Positions 17,091 through 25,905 of a stretch of DNA of 60,305 bases are shown piece by piece. The DNA is from Pseudonocardia sp. SCN 73-27 (GTDB taxonomy: Bacteria > Actinomycetota > Actinomycetes > Mycobacteriales > Pseudonocardiaceae), in contig MEGH01000045.1 in the NCBI GenBank assembly GCA_001725415.1, positions 24,976 through 85,280 on the forward strand, given 5' to 3'. Every line of letters starts with the position of its first letter. The stretch's first letter is position 1. The position numbers and the translations under genes are program-made. The notes below the pieces were generated by a model. The model made no database searches, had not been told where the DNA came from, and worked only from the letters and a program-made list of their open reading frames with translations.

Positions 17091-17779
17091 TCAGAGCACC
17101 AGCGCCGCCTCCGTGCTCGTCGACATCACGAAGGGCTGCTCGGTGTCCTCGGGCGGGGCGATGATCAGCGGCCCGACCGCGTCGTGCACCTCGCCCAGCA
17201 CGTACATCGGCGTCCCCGGCCGCAGCACCCACTCCGTGTACTGGAAGCCGATCGTCTCGTCGCGGTCCCCACCGACGAGCGCCCCCACCACGTGCGCCCA
17301 CCCGTTCGACGGCTCCCGCGACTCCTCGGAGCGGTCCGTGACCTGCTCGACGCCGTCGGGACGCCGGCCCGCGTGGTCGACCCCGATCGTCAGGCCGTCG
17401 CGGATCAGCGCGAACCCGTGCCCCGACGTCTGCTCGGCGACGGTCTCGGTGCGCGTGGAGACGCGGGTGTTGCCGTCGTTGTCCCGGTCGTAGTGCTTGT
17501 AGCGACGCTGCACCCGGTGGCTGTGCCACACGCACTCGGTGCCGGTCAGCTCCGCGTGCAGCACCCCCTGGGGGCTCGGTACGCCGCGCCGACGACCTCG
17601 CACACCTTGCGGAAGCCGCCCTGTGCACCGAGCTCGTCGGAGGTCCGGCGCAGGTCCTCCAGCTCCGGGACCGACAGCGTGTCGGCAGCCAGCATCGCGT
17701 GCACCGAGCGTTGCGCCTTCACGGCCGACCACAGGAACCCGGCGCCGACCAGCACCACCACGACCCCGATGACCCACAT
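17091..17779 (-). pseudogene. GIDE-domain (E3-ligase-like) membrane protein with a frameshift
   Basis: The N-terminal part in one frame starts MWVIGVVVVLVGAGFLW (one membrane helix) and runs to VCEVVGAAYRAP. The rest, from QGVLHAELTGTECVWHSHRVQRRYKHYD to STSTEAALVL, is in another frame. Together they resemble bacterial GIDE-domain proteins. The break lies at a CCCCC-T-GGGGG stretch at 17564-17574, where one base seems missing. The total of 689 nt is not a multiple of three. This may be a true frameshift mutation or a sequencing error at the GC homopolymers. The function of bacterial GIDE proteins is not known. Confidence 0.75.
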
Positions 17780-17891
17780 GTCCCGTTCCTCCGCATCCTT
17801 CCGGTCTGCGGGGAACCCTACGGAGAACGACGGGCCGGGCCGGGACGGCCAGCACCACTCACTGCCGGGGATGCTGGCCCCACCCCTGCGC

Positions 17892-18791
17892 TCAGAGCAG
17901 GCCGTGGCGGCGGAGGAACGCGGCGGCGACGTCGAAACCCTCGTCGTGCGCCGGCAACGACGGGAGCTGCAGGAACGCGTGCGGCACCCCCTGGGCGACG
18001 TGCAGCTCGTGCGGCACCCCCGCGACCGCGAGGCGCGCCGCCATCGACTCCGACTCAGGCCGCAACGGGTCGAGCCCGCCCACCGAGAGCAGCGTCGGCG
18101 GGAAACCCTGCACCTGCCGCTCCGGGGCACAGCGCGGGTCGCCGCGCAGCAGCTCGAACTCGTCGGGCGGCAGGTACAGCTGTGACGCCGCGTCCTCCCC
18201 GCCCAGCAGGCCCGACAGCGTCGGCAGCGCCCGGTGGTAGTCGTAGATCCCGTAGAAAAGCAGCGCCGCGCGGACCCCGTCGCCCGCCCCCGTGGCCAGC
18301 GCGACCGCGGCCAGGTTCGCCCCCGCCGAGTCGCCCGACACGATCAGCCGGTCCGGGTCACCGCCCAGCTCCGCGGCGTGCCCGCGGGCCCAGTCGAGCG
18401 CGGCCGCGACGTCGTCGACCGCGCCGGGAAAACGGTGCTTCGGGGCGCGCCGGTAGTCGATCGACGCCACGAGCAGCCCGCGCGACGCCAGCTCCGCCGA
18501 CACCCGCCGGTGCGTCCACGGCGACCCCATCACCCAGCCGCCGCCGTGCAGGTGCACCACCGTCGGGAACGGCGGCTCGCCGAACGGGACGTGCACGTCG
18601 GCGCCCAGGCGCCAGCCGCCCGACTGCCGGATCGCCACCCCCTCGACCACCCGCGCGACCTCCGGCGCGCCGCCGTTGATGTAGTCGTCGAACGAGCGGA
18701 ACAACGCCACCGGGGACTCGTCGCCCTCCGGGACCCGCAGGGTCGTCTGGAACTCGAGGAGGGCGGGCGGCACCGGCGCGGGCGCGGTCAT
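17892..18791 (-). CDS. Alpha/beta hydrolase, hormone-sensitive-lipase (HSL) family
   Basis: 299 residues. [13 protein letters not shown] is the HGGG oxyanion motif; [11 protein letters not shown] is the nucleophile elbow GDSAG; the acid and histidine are in [10 protein letters not shown] and GVPHAFLQL. This set defines HSL-family esterases acting on short-chain or soluble esters. ATG 18791 was chosen because AGGAG is 7 nt upstream; upstream in-frame codons come from a 12-bp tandem repeat and are unlikely to be coding. It is divergent from the acyl-CoA synthetase at 18975 and could supply acids to it. Confidence 0.9.
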   Translation of the reverse strand: MTAPAPVPPALLEFQTTLRVPEGDESPVALFRSFDDYINGGAPEVARVVEGVAIRQSGGWRLGADVHVPFGEPPFPTVVHLHGGGWVMGSPWTHRRVSAELASRGLLVASIDYRRAPKHRFPGAVDDVAAALDWARGHAAELGGDPDRLIVSGDSAGANLAAVALATGAGDGVRAALLFYGIYDYHRALPTLSGLLGGEDAASQLYLPPDEFELLRGDPRCAPERQVQGFPPTLLSVGGLDPLRPESESMAARLAVAGVPHELHVAQGVPHAFLQLPSLPAHDEGFDVAAAFLRRHGLL

Positions 18792-18830
18792 GTGTGGACT
18801 CCTGTGTCGCACGGGGAACGTATTGCGGAG

Positions 18831-18861
18831 AACGACGCGGGGAACGACGCGGGGAACGACG
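18831..18861. repeat. 12-bp tandem repeat, 2.6 copies
   Basis: AACGACGCGGGG is repeated at 18831 and 18843, with a partial third copy (AACGACG). It lies in the divergent promoter region between the HSL esterase and the acyl-CoA synthetase. Confidence 0.7.
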
Positions 18862-18974
18862 TCGATCACGACGCTAGGTCGGGTTCGTCCGGCCCGTCAA
18901 CGCGTGCCGGGACAGGGCTACCGGCAGTAGGTTCTCCCGGCAACATGCCTTCGCGCCGACCTCGGGAGCCGACG

Positions 18975-20459
18975 ATGACGAACCTGGCCGAGAACCTGGT
19001 GGCCACCGCCGCCGCCCACCCGGACCGCACCGCGATCCGCCTCGACGACGTCGAGCTGAGCTACGCCGACCTGCACGCCGCCTCCGCTCGCGTCGCCGGA
19101 ATGCTTGCCGCGCGGGGCATCTCGCCCGGCGACCGGGTCGGCATCGTCCTGCCCAACCTGCCCGCCTTCCCCATCCTGTTCCACGGCGCCCTGCTCGCCG
19201 GCGCGACCGTCGTCCCCATGAACCCGCTGCTCAAGGAGCGCGAGGTCGAGTACTACCTGCGCGACTCCGGCATGTCGCTCGTGTTCGGCTGGGACTCCGG
19301 TGGCGACGCCGTCACCGCGGCCGCCGGGACCGTCGGCATCCCGGCCGTGCTCGTCGGCCCCATGGGCCCCGACACCGGCGACGCCACCCCCGCACCCGAC
19401 GCCGTCGCGCGCGACGACTCCGACACCGCCGTCATCCTCTACACCTCCGGGACGACCGGGCAGCCCAAGGGCGCCGAGCTCACCCACGCCAACCTGCGCA
19501 CCAACACCGCGACCACCGCGTCGTCGGTCCTGAGCCTCGGCACCGACGACGTGATCATGGGCTGCCTGCCGCTGTTCCACGTCTTCGGGCTCACCTGCGG
19601 GCTCAACGCCGCGGTCAGCGTCGGCGCCACCCTCACCCTCATCCCGCGGTTCGACCCCGCCAAGGCCCTCGCTGTCATCGCCCGCGACAAGGTCACCGTC
19701 TTCGAGGGCGTCCCCACCATGTACGCGGCGATGCTGCACCACCCCGACGCCGACACCGCCGACATGTCCACCCTGCGCACCTGTGCCTCGGGCGGCTCCG
19801 CCATGCCCGTGGAGATCATGCGAGCCTTCGAGGAGAAGTTCGGCTGCATGGTCCTCGAGGGCTACGGCCTGTCCGAGACCTCGCCCGTCGCCTCCTTCAA
19901 CCAGCCACACCGCGAACGCAAGCCCGGCTCCATCGGCTTCGAGATCCCCGGCTGCGAGATGCGGGTCGTCGACGACAGCGGCACCGACGTCGGCACCGAC
20001 ACCCCCGGCGAGATCGCGATCCGCGGCGACAACGTCATGAAGGGCTACTGGGGCCGCCCCGACGCCACCGCCGAGGCCATCCCCGACGGCTGGTTCCGCA
20101 CCGGCGACATCGCCACCAAGGACACCGACGGCTACTACTTCATCGTCGACCGCAAGAAGGACCTGATCATCCGCGGCGGCTACAACGTCTACCCGCGCGA
20201 GGTCGAGGAAGCCCTCTACGAACACCCCGCCGTCGCCGAGGCCGCCGTCGTCGGCATCCCGCACCCGGAGTGGGGCGAGGAGATCGGCGCCGCCGTCGCG
20301 TTGAAGGCCGGGGAGAAGGCCGACCCCGACGAGCTGCGCGACTTCGTCAAGGAGCGCGTCGCCGCCTACAAGTACCCGCGCCAGGTGTGGCTCGTCGACG
20401 AGCTCCCCAAGGGCCCGACGGGCAAGATCCTCCGCCGCGAGGTGACCGCCCCGTCGTAG
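18975..20459 (+). CDS. Acyl-CoA synthetase (long-chain fatty-acid-CoA ligase type)
   Basis: 494 residues. [19 protein letters not shown] (A3), [18 protein letters not shown] (A5), [43 protein letters not shown] (A7-A8) and [14 protein letters not shown] with the catalytic lysine identify a canonical ANL ligase. The A8 region is the type found in long-chain acyl-CoA synthetases. The ATG has GGGAG 6 nt upstream; an in-frame ATG at 18945 is an alternative. Degenerate palindrome DNA follows the stop codon. The gene is divergent from the HSL esterase. Confidence 0.93.
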   Translation: MTNLAENLVATAAAHPDRTAIRLDDVELSYADLHAASARVAGMLAARGISPGDRVGIVLPNLPAFPILFHGALLAGATVVPMNPLLKEREVEYYLRDSGMSLVFGWDSGGDAVTAAAGTVGIPAVLVGPMGPDTGDATPAPDAVARDDSDTAVILYTSGTTGQPKGAELTHANLRTNTATTASSVLSLGTDDVIMGCLPLFHVFGLTCGLNAAVSVGATLTLIPRFDPAKALAVIARDKVTVFEGVPTMYAAMLHHPDADTADMSTLRTCASGGSAMPVEIMRAFEEKFGCMVLEGYGLSETSPVASFNQPHRERKPGSIGFEIPGCEMRVVDDSGTDVGTDTPGEIAIRGDNVMKGYWGRPDATAEAIPDGWFRTGDIATKDTDGYYFIVDRKKDLIIRGGYNVYPREVEEALYEHPAVAEAAVVGIPHPEWGEEIGAAVALKAGEKADPDELRDFVKERVAAYKYPRQVWLVDELPKGPTGKILRREVTAPS

Positions 20460-20464
20460 ACCCT

Positions 20465-20504
20465 GTGCGCGGTGACGGACGCTGCAGCGACTGTGACCGC
20501 GAAG
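20465..20504. repeat. Degenerate family A palindrome
   Basis: GTGCGCGGTGACGGACGC, a TGCA centre and GCGACTGTGACCGCGAAG pair at 13 of 18 positions. Size, centre and position 6 nt after a stop codon match the intact family A elements. The rest of the 183-bp gap to 20642 shows no gene. Confidence 0.5.
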
Positions 20505-20642
20505 GGCCGCGCAGATGGTCGCCGTGCAGCTGCGAGAGCAGGACCAGGTCGACGTCGGCGTGGTCGGCCGGATCGGGAAGGTCGACGACGCGCGCCGGCG
20601 GGCATGCCGCGAGACCATGCCTCGCCCGCGGTCACGAACGGA

Positions 20643-21035
20643 TCAACGCATCCCGAGGAGCCGGTCGATCGTGATCTCGACGACCACCCGGCGCGGGTTC
20701 TCCCGCGGCACCCGGTAGCGCGCGGCATACCGGGTCTCGGCGTCGGCGACCGACGCTGCGTCGGTCCGCAGCACCGCCACACCCTCCAGGCTCGACCAGC
20801 GCCGCCCGTCCACCTGCGACACCACGGCCCGCACCCCCGCCGGACCGCCCGCCTCGACGTTGCGCGCCTTCTGCGACGTCCCCGAACAGATCACCCGCGC
20901 GATCCCCTGCTCGACGTCGATCGTCACGCCCACCGGGACGACGTGCGGCGACCCGTCACGACGCGGGGTGACCAGGAAACACAGGTGGCGCTCGGTCCAG
21001 AACTGCAGGAACTCCGGCGACGGGTCGACGATCAC
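20643..21035 (-). CDS. PPOX-class F420-dependent enzyme family protein
   Basis: 130 residues from the GTG at 21035: VIVDPSPEFLQFWTERHLCFLVTPRRDGSPHVVPVGVTID, a strong match to the small F420/FMN-binding split-barrel proteins, followed by RVICSGTSQKARNVEAGG, the typical phosphate-binding stretch. Longer starts (to 21104) give an unconserved leader. No Shine-Dalgarno is obvious. The gene stands alone between two short non-coding stretches. Substrate unknown; this fold includes F420-dependent reductases of biliverdin-type and other small molecules. Confidence 0.82.
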   Translation of the reverse strand: MIVDPSPEFLQFWTERHLCFLVTPRRDGSPHVVPVGVTIDVEQGIARVICSGTSQKARNVEAGGPAGVRAVVSQVDGRRWSSLEGVAVLRTDAASVADAETRYAARYRVPRENPRRVVVEITIDRLLGMR

Positions 21036-21224
21036 CCGACCAGCGTCGCCCACCCCCGACTCCGGGGCGCACCCGGGGCCTCCGTGCTCGCTCAGCGTGG
21101 CCACCGCATCGAGGGATTCCCCAACGGGTGACGTCTTCGCAGGTCAACGACCTGCCGCGTTAACGTTCCGCTACCGCACCGGCTCACCGATCACCCCGAA
21201 CGACCGTCGAGAAGGGGTCTCCTC

Positions 21225-21620
21225 GTGCTGCCCACGCTCCGCCAGGTCGCCACACTCGCCGTGCTCGTCGGCGCCACCCTCCCCCTGACTGCGGCCGCCT
21301 CCCCCCGGGCGGCCGCTCCCCCTCCCCTGCTGCACCCCGGCCCCGTCGACGCCTGGACCGGCGCCACCTTCGACCGCGTCGGCGGGGCGGCGCTGGTGTG
21401 CGGCCTCGCGATGGTCGCGTTCCTGCTCGTCGCCGGGGTGGCCGCGCTCATCGTCTCGGTCCGGATGCTGCTGGCCTCCCGCCCCGCGACTCCGCCGAGT
21501 TCGACCTCGGGCTGGTTCGATCATGGTCGGGAGCAGTCCGAGGTCGAACTCGGCGGGATTCCGGGTCCTCGCCGGGCATCGGGGTCCGAGTCCTGGATGC
21601 GCCCGACCCCCAGCCGGTGA
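21225..21620 (+). CDS. Small membrane protein of unknown function with a palindrome-derived tail
   Basis: 131 residues. The N-terminus looks like a signal or membrane segment (LRQVATLAVLVGATLPLTAAAS), and a second hydrophobic helix (AALVCGLAMVAFLLVAGVAALIVSVRMLLA) follows, so it is a two-helix or exported one-helix protein. Residues from about 90 on are encoded by the 65-bp palindromic element at 21492-21556 and DNA beyond it, giving an unconserved tail rich in Ser/Arg/Pro. The original stop was probably lost by insertion of the element. GTG 21225 has GAAGGGG upstream. I do not recognise the family. Confidence 0.55.
   Translation: MLPTLRQVATLAVLVGATLPLTAAASPRAAAPPPLLHPGPVDAWTGATFDRVGGAALVCGLAMVAFLLVAGVAALIVSVRMLLASRPATPPSSTSGWFDHGREQSEVELGGIPGPRRASGSESWMRPTPSR
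21492..21556. repeat. 65-bp palindromic element, family C
   Basis: CCGCCGAGTTCGACCTCGG and its exact reverse complement CCGAGGTCGAACTCGGCGG (19-bp arms) enclose 27 bp. Only one copy is in this window. It overlaps the 3' coding part of the small membrane-protein gene. Confidence 0.8.
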
Positions 21621-21809
21621 TCGTCGTCCGGAGGGAGGCGGCCCGGCTGCCGTAGCGAGCGGCGGCCGGCCCGCTGCGGACCGGTGGGCGGAGCGCAGCG
21701 AGCCGACCCCGCGGTGATCACTGTTCGAGGGACGTGGGCGTCGTCGGTGGTCGGCGCGGCGACCTGGCATCCCAGGTGGCGACCCGCCCCACGCCCAGCG
21801 AGGGGCGCC

Positions 21810-21843
21810 GTCCACCCTGCGTGAGCTTGTTCGCAGGGTGGAC
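21810..21843. repeat. Stem-loop, 12-bp perfect stem
   Basis: GTCCACCCTGCG and CGCAGGGTGGAC pair around a 10-nt loop. It lies in the 297-bp gap between the small membrane-protein gene and the MFS gene, 190 bp after the former, so it could be a terminator or a solitary repeat. No gene is seen in this gap. Confidence 0.6.
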
Positions 21844-21883
21844 GACCCGGCTTGTGCAGGATGCGAGGCACGTGCTCTCTTAT

Positions 21884-21903
21884 GGGTGAACTCGTGTTCA
21901 CCC
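21884..21903. promoter_or_regulatory. Palindromic operator of the MFS-TetR operon
   Basis: GGGTGAACTCGTGTTCACCC is a perfect 8-bp inverted repeat with a 4-bp centre. It ends 14 bp before the chosen MFS start codon. The MFS gene is followed by a TetR gene, so autoregulation by that repressor is the natural reading. Confidence 0.75.
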
Positions 21904-21917
21904 GAAATGGAGTGCCT

Positions 21918-23363
21918 GTGGCGACAGCCGCCCCCACCCGGTCACGGCCCGCGCTCGTGATCGGCCTGTTGTGCGCGAGCGGCCTCGCCGTGTCGCTGGT
22001 CCAGACGATCGTCGTGCCCCTGCTGCCCCAGTTCCCGCACCTGCTCGACACCACCCCGTCGACGGTGTCGTGGCTGATCACGGCCACGCTGGTGGCCGGC
22101 GCGGTGTCGGCGCCGGTGTTCGGACGCCTCGGTGACATGTACGGCAAGCGGAAGATCCTGTTGTTCTCGCTGGCGCTGGTGGCGGTGGGGTCGGTGCTGG
22201 GCGCGGCGGCGCCGGACATCAGCGTGATGCTGGTCGGCCGGGTCCTGCAGGGCGCGGCGTTCGGCGTGATCGCGCTGGGGATCAGCATCATCCGCGACGA
22301 GCTGCCCGAGGAGAAGGTGGGCGCCGGGATCGCGTTGATGAGCTCGTCGCTGGGCATCGGGGCGGCGGTGGGCCTGCCACTGGCGGGCGTGGTCGCGCAG
22401 GTCGTGTCGTGGCGCTGGCTGTTCCTGGGCGTCGGCCTGATCGGGTTCCTGCTGGTCGCAGGGGTGAAGGCGTACGTGCCGGAGTCGTCGCTCCGCACGG
22501 GCGGGCGGTTCGACTTCACGGGCGCGTTCGGCATCACGATCGGCCTGGTGTGTGTGCTGCTGGCGGTGTCGAAGGGCTCGGACTGGGGCTGGCACAGCCC
22601 TGTGGTGCTGTGCCTGATCGGCGGCGCGATCGTCGTGTTCCCGCTGTGGGGCTGGTACCAGCTGCGCACGTCGGGGCCGCTGGTCGACCTGCGGATCACG
22701 GCCCGCCCGGCGGTGCTGCTCACGAACGTGACGACGGTGCTGATCGGGTTCGCGATGTTCGCGTCGTTCGTGATGACGACGCAGATCATGCAGGCGGCGC
22801 CGAGCTCCGGGTACGGGTTCGGGTTGTCGCTGGTCGGTGCGGGGATCGCGATGCTGCCGATGGGTGCGGCGATGGCGGTGCTGTCGCCGGTGTCGGCGCG
22901 CATCTCGGCGTGGCGCGGGCCGCGGACGACGCTGGTGTTCGGCGGGCTGATGCTGCTGCTCGGCAACATGATGGCGGCGTTCCTGCCGAGCTCGCTGGGG
23001 ATGCTGATCCTGGCGACGACGGTCATCTCGGTCGGCAGCGCGATGGCGTACTCGGCGATGCCGCTGCTGGTGATCCGGGCGGTGCCGCAGAGCGAGACGG
23101 CCGCGGCGAACAGCCTGAACACGTTGATGCGCCAGCTCGGTACGGCGACGTGCACCGCGGTGATCGCGGCGATCACGTCGGCGATGACGGTGCACGCGGG
23201 CGGGACGGTGGTGCCGCCGCAGACCTACACGATCGTCTTCGTCGTCGCGGCGGCCGCGGCGTTGATCGGGACGATCATCGCGGCGCTCACCCCGTCGCCG
23301 GAGGCGGCGCCGGGTGCGGCCGGTGAGGCGGCGCCCGCCGTGGCGGAGCTGAAGGCGGCGTGA
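21918..23363 (+). CDS. MFS transporter, drug:H+ antiporter type
   Basis: About 481 residues with some 14 hydrophobic segments. Motif A is GRLGDMYGKRK between helices 2 and 3, and motif C-like GLPLAGVVAQVVSWRWLF is typical of DHA2 exporters. It should expel a toxic compound across the inner membrane using the proton gradient. GTG 21918 was chosen because GGAG lies 5 nt upstream; GTG 21912 and ATG 21882 are alternatives, the latter placing the operator inside the coding region. The stop overlaps the start of the tetR gene (GTGA), so they are co-transcribed. Confidence 0.9.
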   Translation: MATAAPTRSRPALVIGLLCASGLAVSLVQTIVVPLLPQFPHLLDTTPSTVSWLITATLVAGAVSAPVFGRLGDMYGKRKILLFSLALVAVGSVLGAAAPDISVMLVGRVLQGAAFGVIALGISIIRDELPEEKVGAGIALMSSSLGIGAAVGLPLAGVVAQVVSWRWLFLGVGLIGFLLVAGVKAYVPESSLRTGGRFDFTGAFGITIGLVCVLLAVSKGSDWGWHSPVVLCLIGGAIVVFPLWGWYQLRTSGPLVDLRITARPAVLLTNVTTVLIGFAMFASFVMTTQIMQAAPSSGYGFGLSLVGAGIAMLPMGAAMAVLSPVSARISAWRGPRTTLVFGGLMLLLGNMMAAFLPSSLGMLILATTVISVGSAMAYSAMPLLVIRAVPQSETAAANSLNTLMRQLGTATCTAVIAAITSAMTVHAGGTVVPPQTYTIVFVVAAAAALIGTIIAALTPSPEAAPGAAGEAAPAVAELKAA

Positions 23364-23935
23364 CCACTCCGACGGTCACCGAGCGCCGCTGCGCCGCCGA
23401 CACCCGCGACGCCCTGCTCCGCGCCGCGCGCCGGCACTTCTCGATGCACGGCTACGCCGGGGCGACGTTGCGCGGCATCGCGGCGGAGGCGCAGGTCAGT
23501 GCGGCGTTGCTGGTGAAGTACTTCGGCAGCAAGGAGGGCCTGCTCGCGGCGGCGTCCGACCTCGAGGCCGAGACGGCGGCCCTGCTCGACGCGCCGAACG
23601 CGACGCTGGGCCGTCACCTCGTCGCCGCGCTGCTCGACCTGCACGACCGCGCCGAGGCCGACCCGTTGCTGCGGGTGGTGCTGACGGGCCCGCGGCCGGG
23701 CGGGGAGCGCATCGTCGAGGAGCTGGACCGTCGGCTCATCATGCGGCTCGCGGACCGGCTCGACGGCCCGGACGCACGGCTGCGTGCCGAGATGGTGTGC
23801 GCCCAGCTGATCGGGCTGGGCGCGGTGCGGCTGCTGCTGATGTCGCCGGCCACGGTGGCGGAGCCGCCCGCGGCGCTGGTCGAGCGGCTGGGCCCGATCC
23901 TGCAGGCATGGATCGACGCACCGGCGGTTCGCTGA
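23360..23935 (+). CDS. TetR-family regulator of the MFS exporter
   Basis: 191 residues. The N-terminal HTH reads DTRDALLRAARRHFSMHGYAGATLRGIAAEAQVSAALLVKYFGSKEGLLAAA, followed by a C-terminal helical domain of the TetR_C_33-like kind. It starts with GTG overlapping the MFS stop and so is made together with the exporter. It probably represses the operon through the palindrome at 21884 and is released by the exported compound. Confidence 0.9.
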   Translation: MTTPTVTERRCAADTRDALLRAARRHFSMHGYAGATLRGIAAEAQVSAALLVKYFGSKEGLLAAASDLEAETAALLDAPNATLGRHLVAALLDLHDRAEADPLLRVVLTGPRPGGERIVEELDRRLIMRLADRLDGPDARLRAEMVCAQLIGLGAVRLLLMSPATVAEPPAALVERLGPILQAWIDAPAVR

Positions 23936-23963
23936 GCACGAGCCGGGTACGCGCCGCGGCGGC

Positions 23964-24240
23964 ATGGGCGACCACGAGCACTCCACCACCGTCGCGGCCG
24001 ACCCCGACGAGCTGTTGGACTACCTGTCCGACGTGCACAACCTCCCCGACCACTTCGCCGCCGTGCGCGAGGCCGAGCCGACGGGCGAGGCGTCGCACGG
24101 CGGTGAGGAGGTGCACGTCGTCGCCGAGGTCGAGGGGACGCGCCGCGAGGGCGAGGCGTGGATCGACGCCGACAAGGAGAAGCGGACGTTGCGGGTGGGG
24201 CTCGGAGGGGCCGAACGGCTGCTCACAGGGTCATCGGATG
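23964..24240 (+). pseudogene. Broken SRPBCC-family gene
   Basis: MGDHEHSTTVAADPDELLDYLSDVHNLPDHF starts like an SRPBCC (START-like) protein, and the frame continues to DADKEKRTLR. The following family-like motif WGSEGPN is found only in another frame (GGGTGGGG around 24193-24200), so a one-base change has occurred. Then the sequence runs straight into the antisense VOC gene, whose stop is at 24231, leaving no room for the C-terminal half. It is therefore frameshifted and truncated. ATG 23964 is close to the tetR stop. Confidence 0.65.
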
Positions 24241-24611
24241 TCGCGGCGGATCGGGTGCTCCGGCGGGACCTCGACGACGACGATCCGGGTGCCGTCGGGG
24301 TCGGCGATCCACATCTCGTCGAGACCCCAGGCTTCGCGGCGGGGTTCGCGCAGCACGCGGGCACTCTTGGCGAGGAGTTCGGCGTGGGTGGCGGCGAGGT
24401 CGCGCACCTGCAGCCACAGCCGCAGTCCCGCGCCGTCCGGGGCCGGGGAGTCGGCGTGCGCGGACACCTCGAGCAACCCGTTGCCCAGGAAGAAGACCGT
24501 GCCGCCGGGGAATTCGCGATACACCGCCAGCCCGAGGACGTCGCGGTAGAAGCGCAGCGCGGCGTCGGGATCGGCGGGCCGCAGGATCGCACGGCTGCTC
24601 AGGATCTCCAC
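24231..24611 (-). CDS. VOC (glyoxalase/bleomycin-resistance) family protein
   Basis: 126 residues from the GTG at 24611. RAILRPADPDAALRFYRDVLGLAVYREFPGGTVFFLGNGLLEV is the first beta-alpha-beta-beta-beta module; the second ends WIADPDGTRIVVVEVPPEHP. This is the vicinal-oxygen-chelate fold used by glyoxalases, epimerases, dioxygenases and drug-binding proteins. The metal ligands are not clearly conserved. It lies 20 nt after the stop of the acyl-CoA dehydrogenase gene in the same direction, so the two may form an operon. Confidence 0.85.
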   Translation of the reverse strand: MEILSSRAILRPADPDAALRFYRDVLGLAVYREFPGGTVFFLGNGLLEVSAHADSPAPDGAGLRLWLQVRDLAATHAELLAKSARVLREPRREAWGLDEMWIADPDGTRIVVVEVPPEHPIRRDIR

Positions 24612-24631
24612 GCCGCCCGAGGGTAGGGGGC

Positions 24632-25798
24632 TCAGTACGACCGCGGCAGCCCCAGCACGTGCTCGGCGACGTAGTTGAGCACCATCTCCTGGGAGATCGG
24701 GGCGATCTTCATCAGCCGCGACTCGGTGAACCAGCGGCTGACGTCGTACTCGGAGGCGTAGCCGAAGCCGCCGTGGGTCTGCATGGCGCGGTCGGCGGCG
24801 AAGTGCCCGGCCTCGGCCGCCAGGTACTTGGCGGTGTTGGCCTGCTCGCCGCACGGCATGCCGTTGTCGTAGCGCCACGACGCCTCGCGGACGGCCAGCT
24901 CGGCGGCACGCAGCTTCATGTGCGCCTCGGCGAGTGGGAAGGCGATGCCCTGGTTCTTGCCGATGGGACGGCCGAACACCTGGCGGCCGTTCGCGTACTC
25001 GACGGCACGGCGCACGGACACGCGTCCGATCCCGAGGGCCTCGGCGGCGATGAGGATGCGCTCGGGGTTGAGGCCGTCGAGCAGGTAGCGGAAGCCCTTG
25101 CCCTCCTCGCCGACGCGGTCGGTGACGGGGACGCGCAGGTCGTCGTAACGGGTCTCGTTGGAGGCGACGGCGTTGCGGCCCAGCTTGGGGATGGGCTTGA
25201 TGTCGACCTCGGGCACCTGCAGGTCGGCCAGCAGCAGCGTCATGCCGTCGGTGCGCTTGGCGCACTCCTCGATGGGCGTGGTGCGCACCAGCAGCAGGAC
25301 CTTCTCGCAGTCGCCCGCCTTGGACGTCCACACCTTCTGGCCGCGCACGACGTAGTGGTCGCCGTCGAGGCGGGCCCGGGTCGTGATCGACGACGTGTCG
25401 GTCCCCGAGTCGGGCTCGGTGACGCCGAACGCGACATGGAGGTCGCCGGACGCGACGCGCGGCAGGTACGTCTCGCGCATCTCCTGGCTGCCGTACTTGA
25501 CGACGGGGTTCATCCCGAACACCGACAGGTGGATCGCGCTGGCGCCGTTCATGCCGGCGCCGGAGGCGGCTACCTCCTCCAGCACGATCGACGCCTCGGT
25601 GATGCCGCGCCCTCCCCCGCCGTACTCCTCGGGGATCGCGATGCCGATCCAGCCGCCCTCGGCCATGGCGTCGTAGAAGTCCCACGGGAAGCGGTGCTCG
25701 GCGTCGGCGGCGCGCCAGTACTCGTCGGGGAAGCCCTTGCAGACCGTGCGCACCCCCTCGCGGATGGCGCGGTGATCGTCGTCCTCGGCGAAGTCCAC
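24632..25798 (-). CDS. Acyl-CoA dehydrogenase
   Basis: 388 residues from GTG 25798 (MDFAEDDDHRAIREG). FGVTEPDSGTDTSS and YVVRGQKVWTSKAG are the FAD-domain motifs; MQTHGGFGYASEYDVSRWF is the C-terminal signature. As in the enzyme at 7561, the medium-chain catalytic Glu near the C-terminus is missing (KIAPISQE), while a Glu is at residue 246 in GLNPERI, the isovaleryl/long-chain position. It ends GLPRSY, very like GLPKSY of the other, so the two are close paralogues. No operator of the 8750 type is seen upstream. Confidence 0.92.
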   Translation of the reverse strand: MDFAEDDDHRAIREGVRTVCKGFPDEYWRAADAEHRFPWDFYDAMAEGGWIGIAIPEEYGGGGRGITEASIVLEEVAASGAGMNGASAIHLSVFGMNPVVKYGSQEMRETYLPRVASGDLHVAFGVTEPDSGTDTSSITTRARLDGDHYVVRGQKVWTSKAGDCEKVLLLVRTTPIEECAKRTDGMTLLLADLQVPEVDIKPIPKLGRNAVASNETRYDDLRVPVTDRVGEEGKGFRYLLDGLNPERILIAAEALGIGRVSVRRAVEYANGRQVFGRPIGKNQGIAFPLAEAHMKLRAAELAVREASWRYDNGMPCGEQANTAKYLAAEAGHFAADRAMQTHGGFGYASEYDVSRWFTESRLMKIAPISQEMVLNYVAEHVLGLPRSY

Positions 25799-25905
25799 GC
25801 CGCCGATGATGCACTCCCGGCGGCCTCTGCGCAGCCTCCCGACCGACCGGACGGTCCGGGTTCGCCGGGACGTGCACGAGATCGGCGCCGACATAGGGTG
25901 GGCTC

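Noticed and set aside
17560-17580. Programmed -1 ribosomal frameshift in the GIDE-like gene
   Set aside because: The site has five C residues, not the X-XXY-YYZ heptamer, and no family precedent is known to me. A mutation or read error is more likely.
23964-24626. A 220-residue protein from the SRPBCC start to 24626
   Set aside because: From about 24195 the frame runs antisense through the whole VOC gene and has no family similarity.
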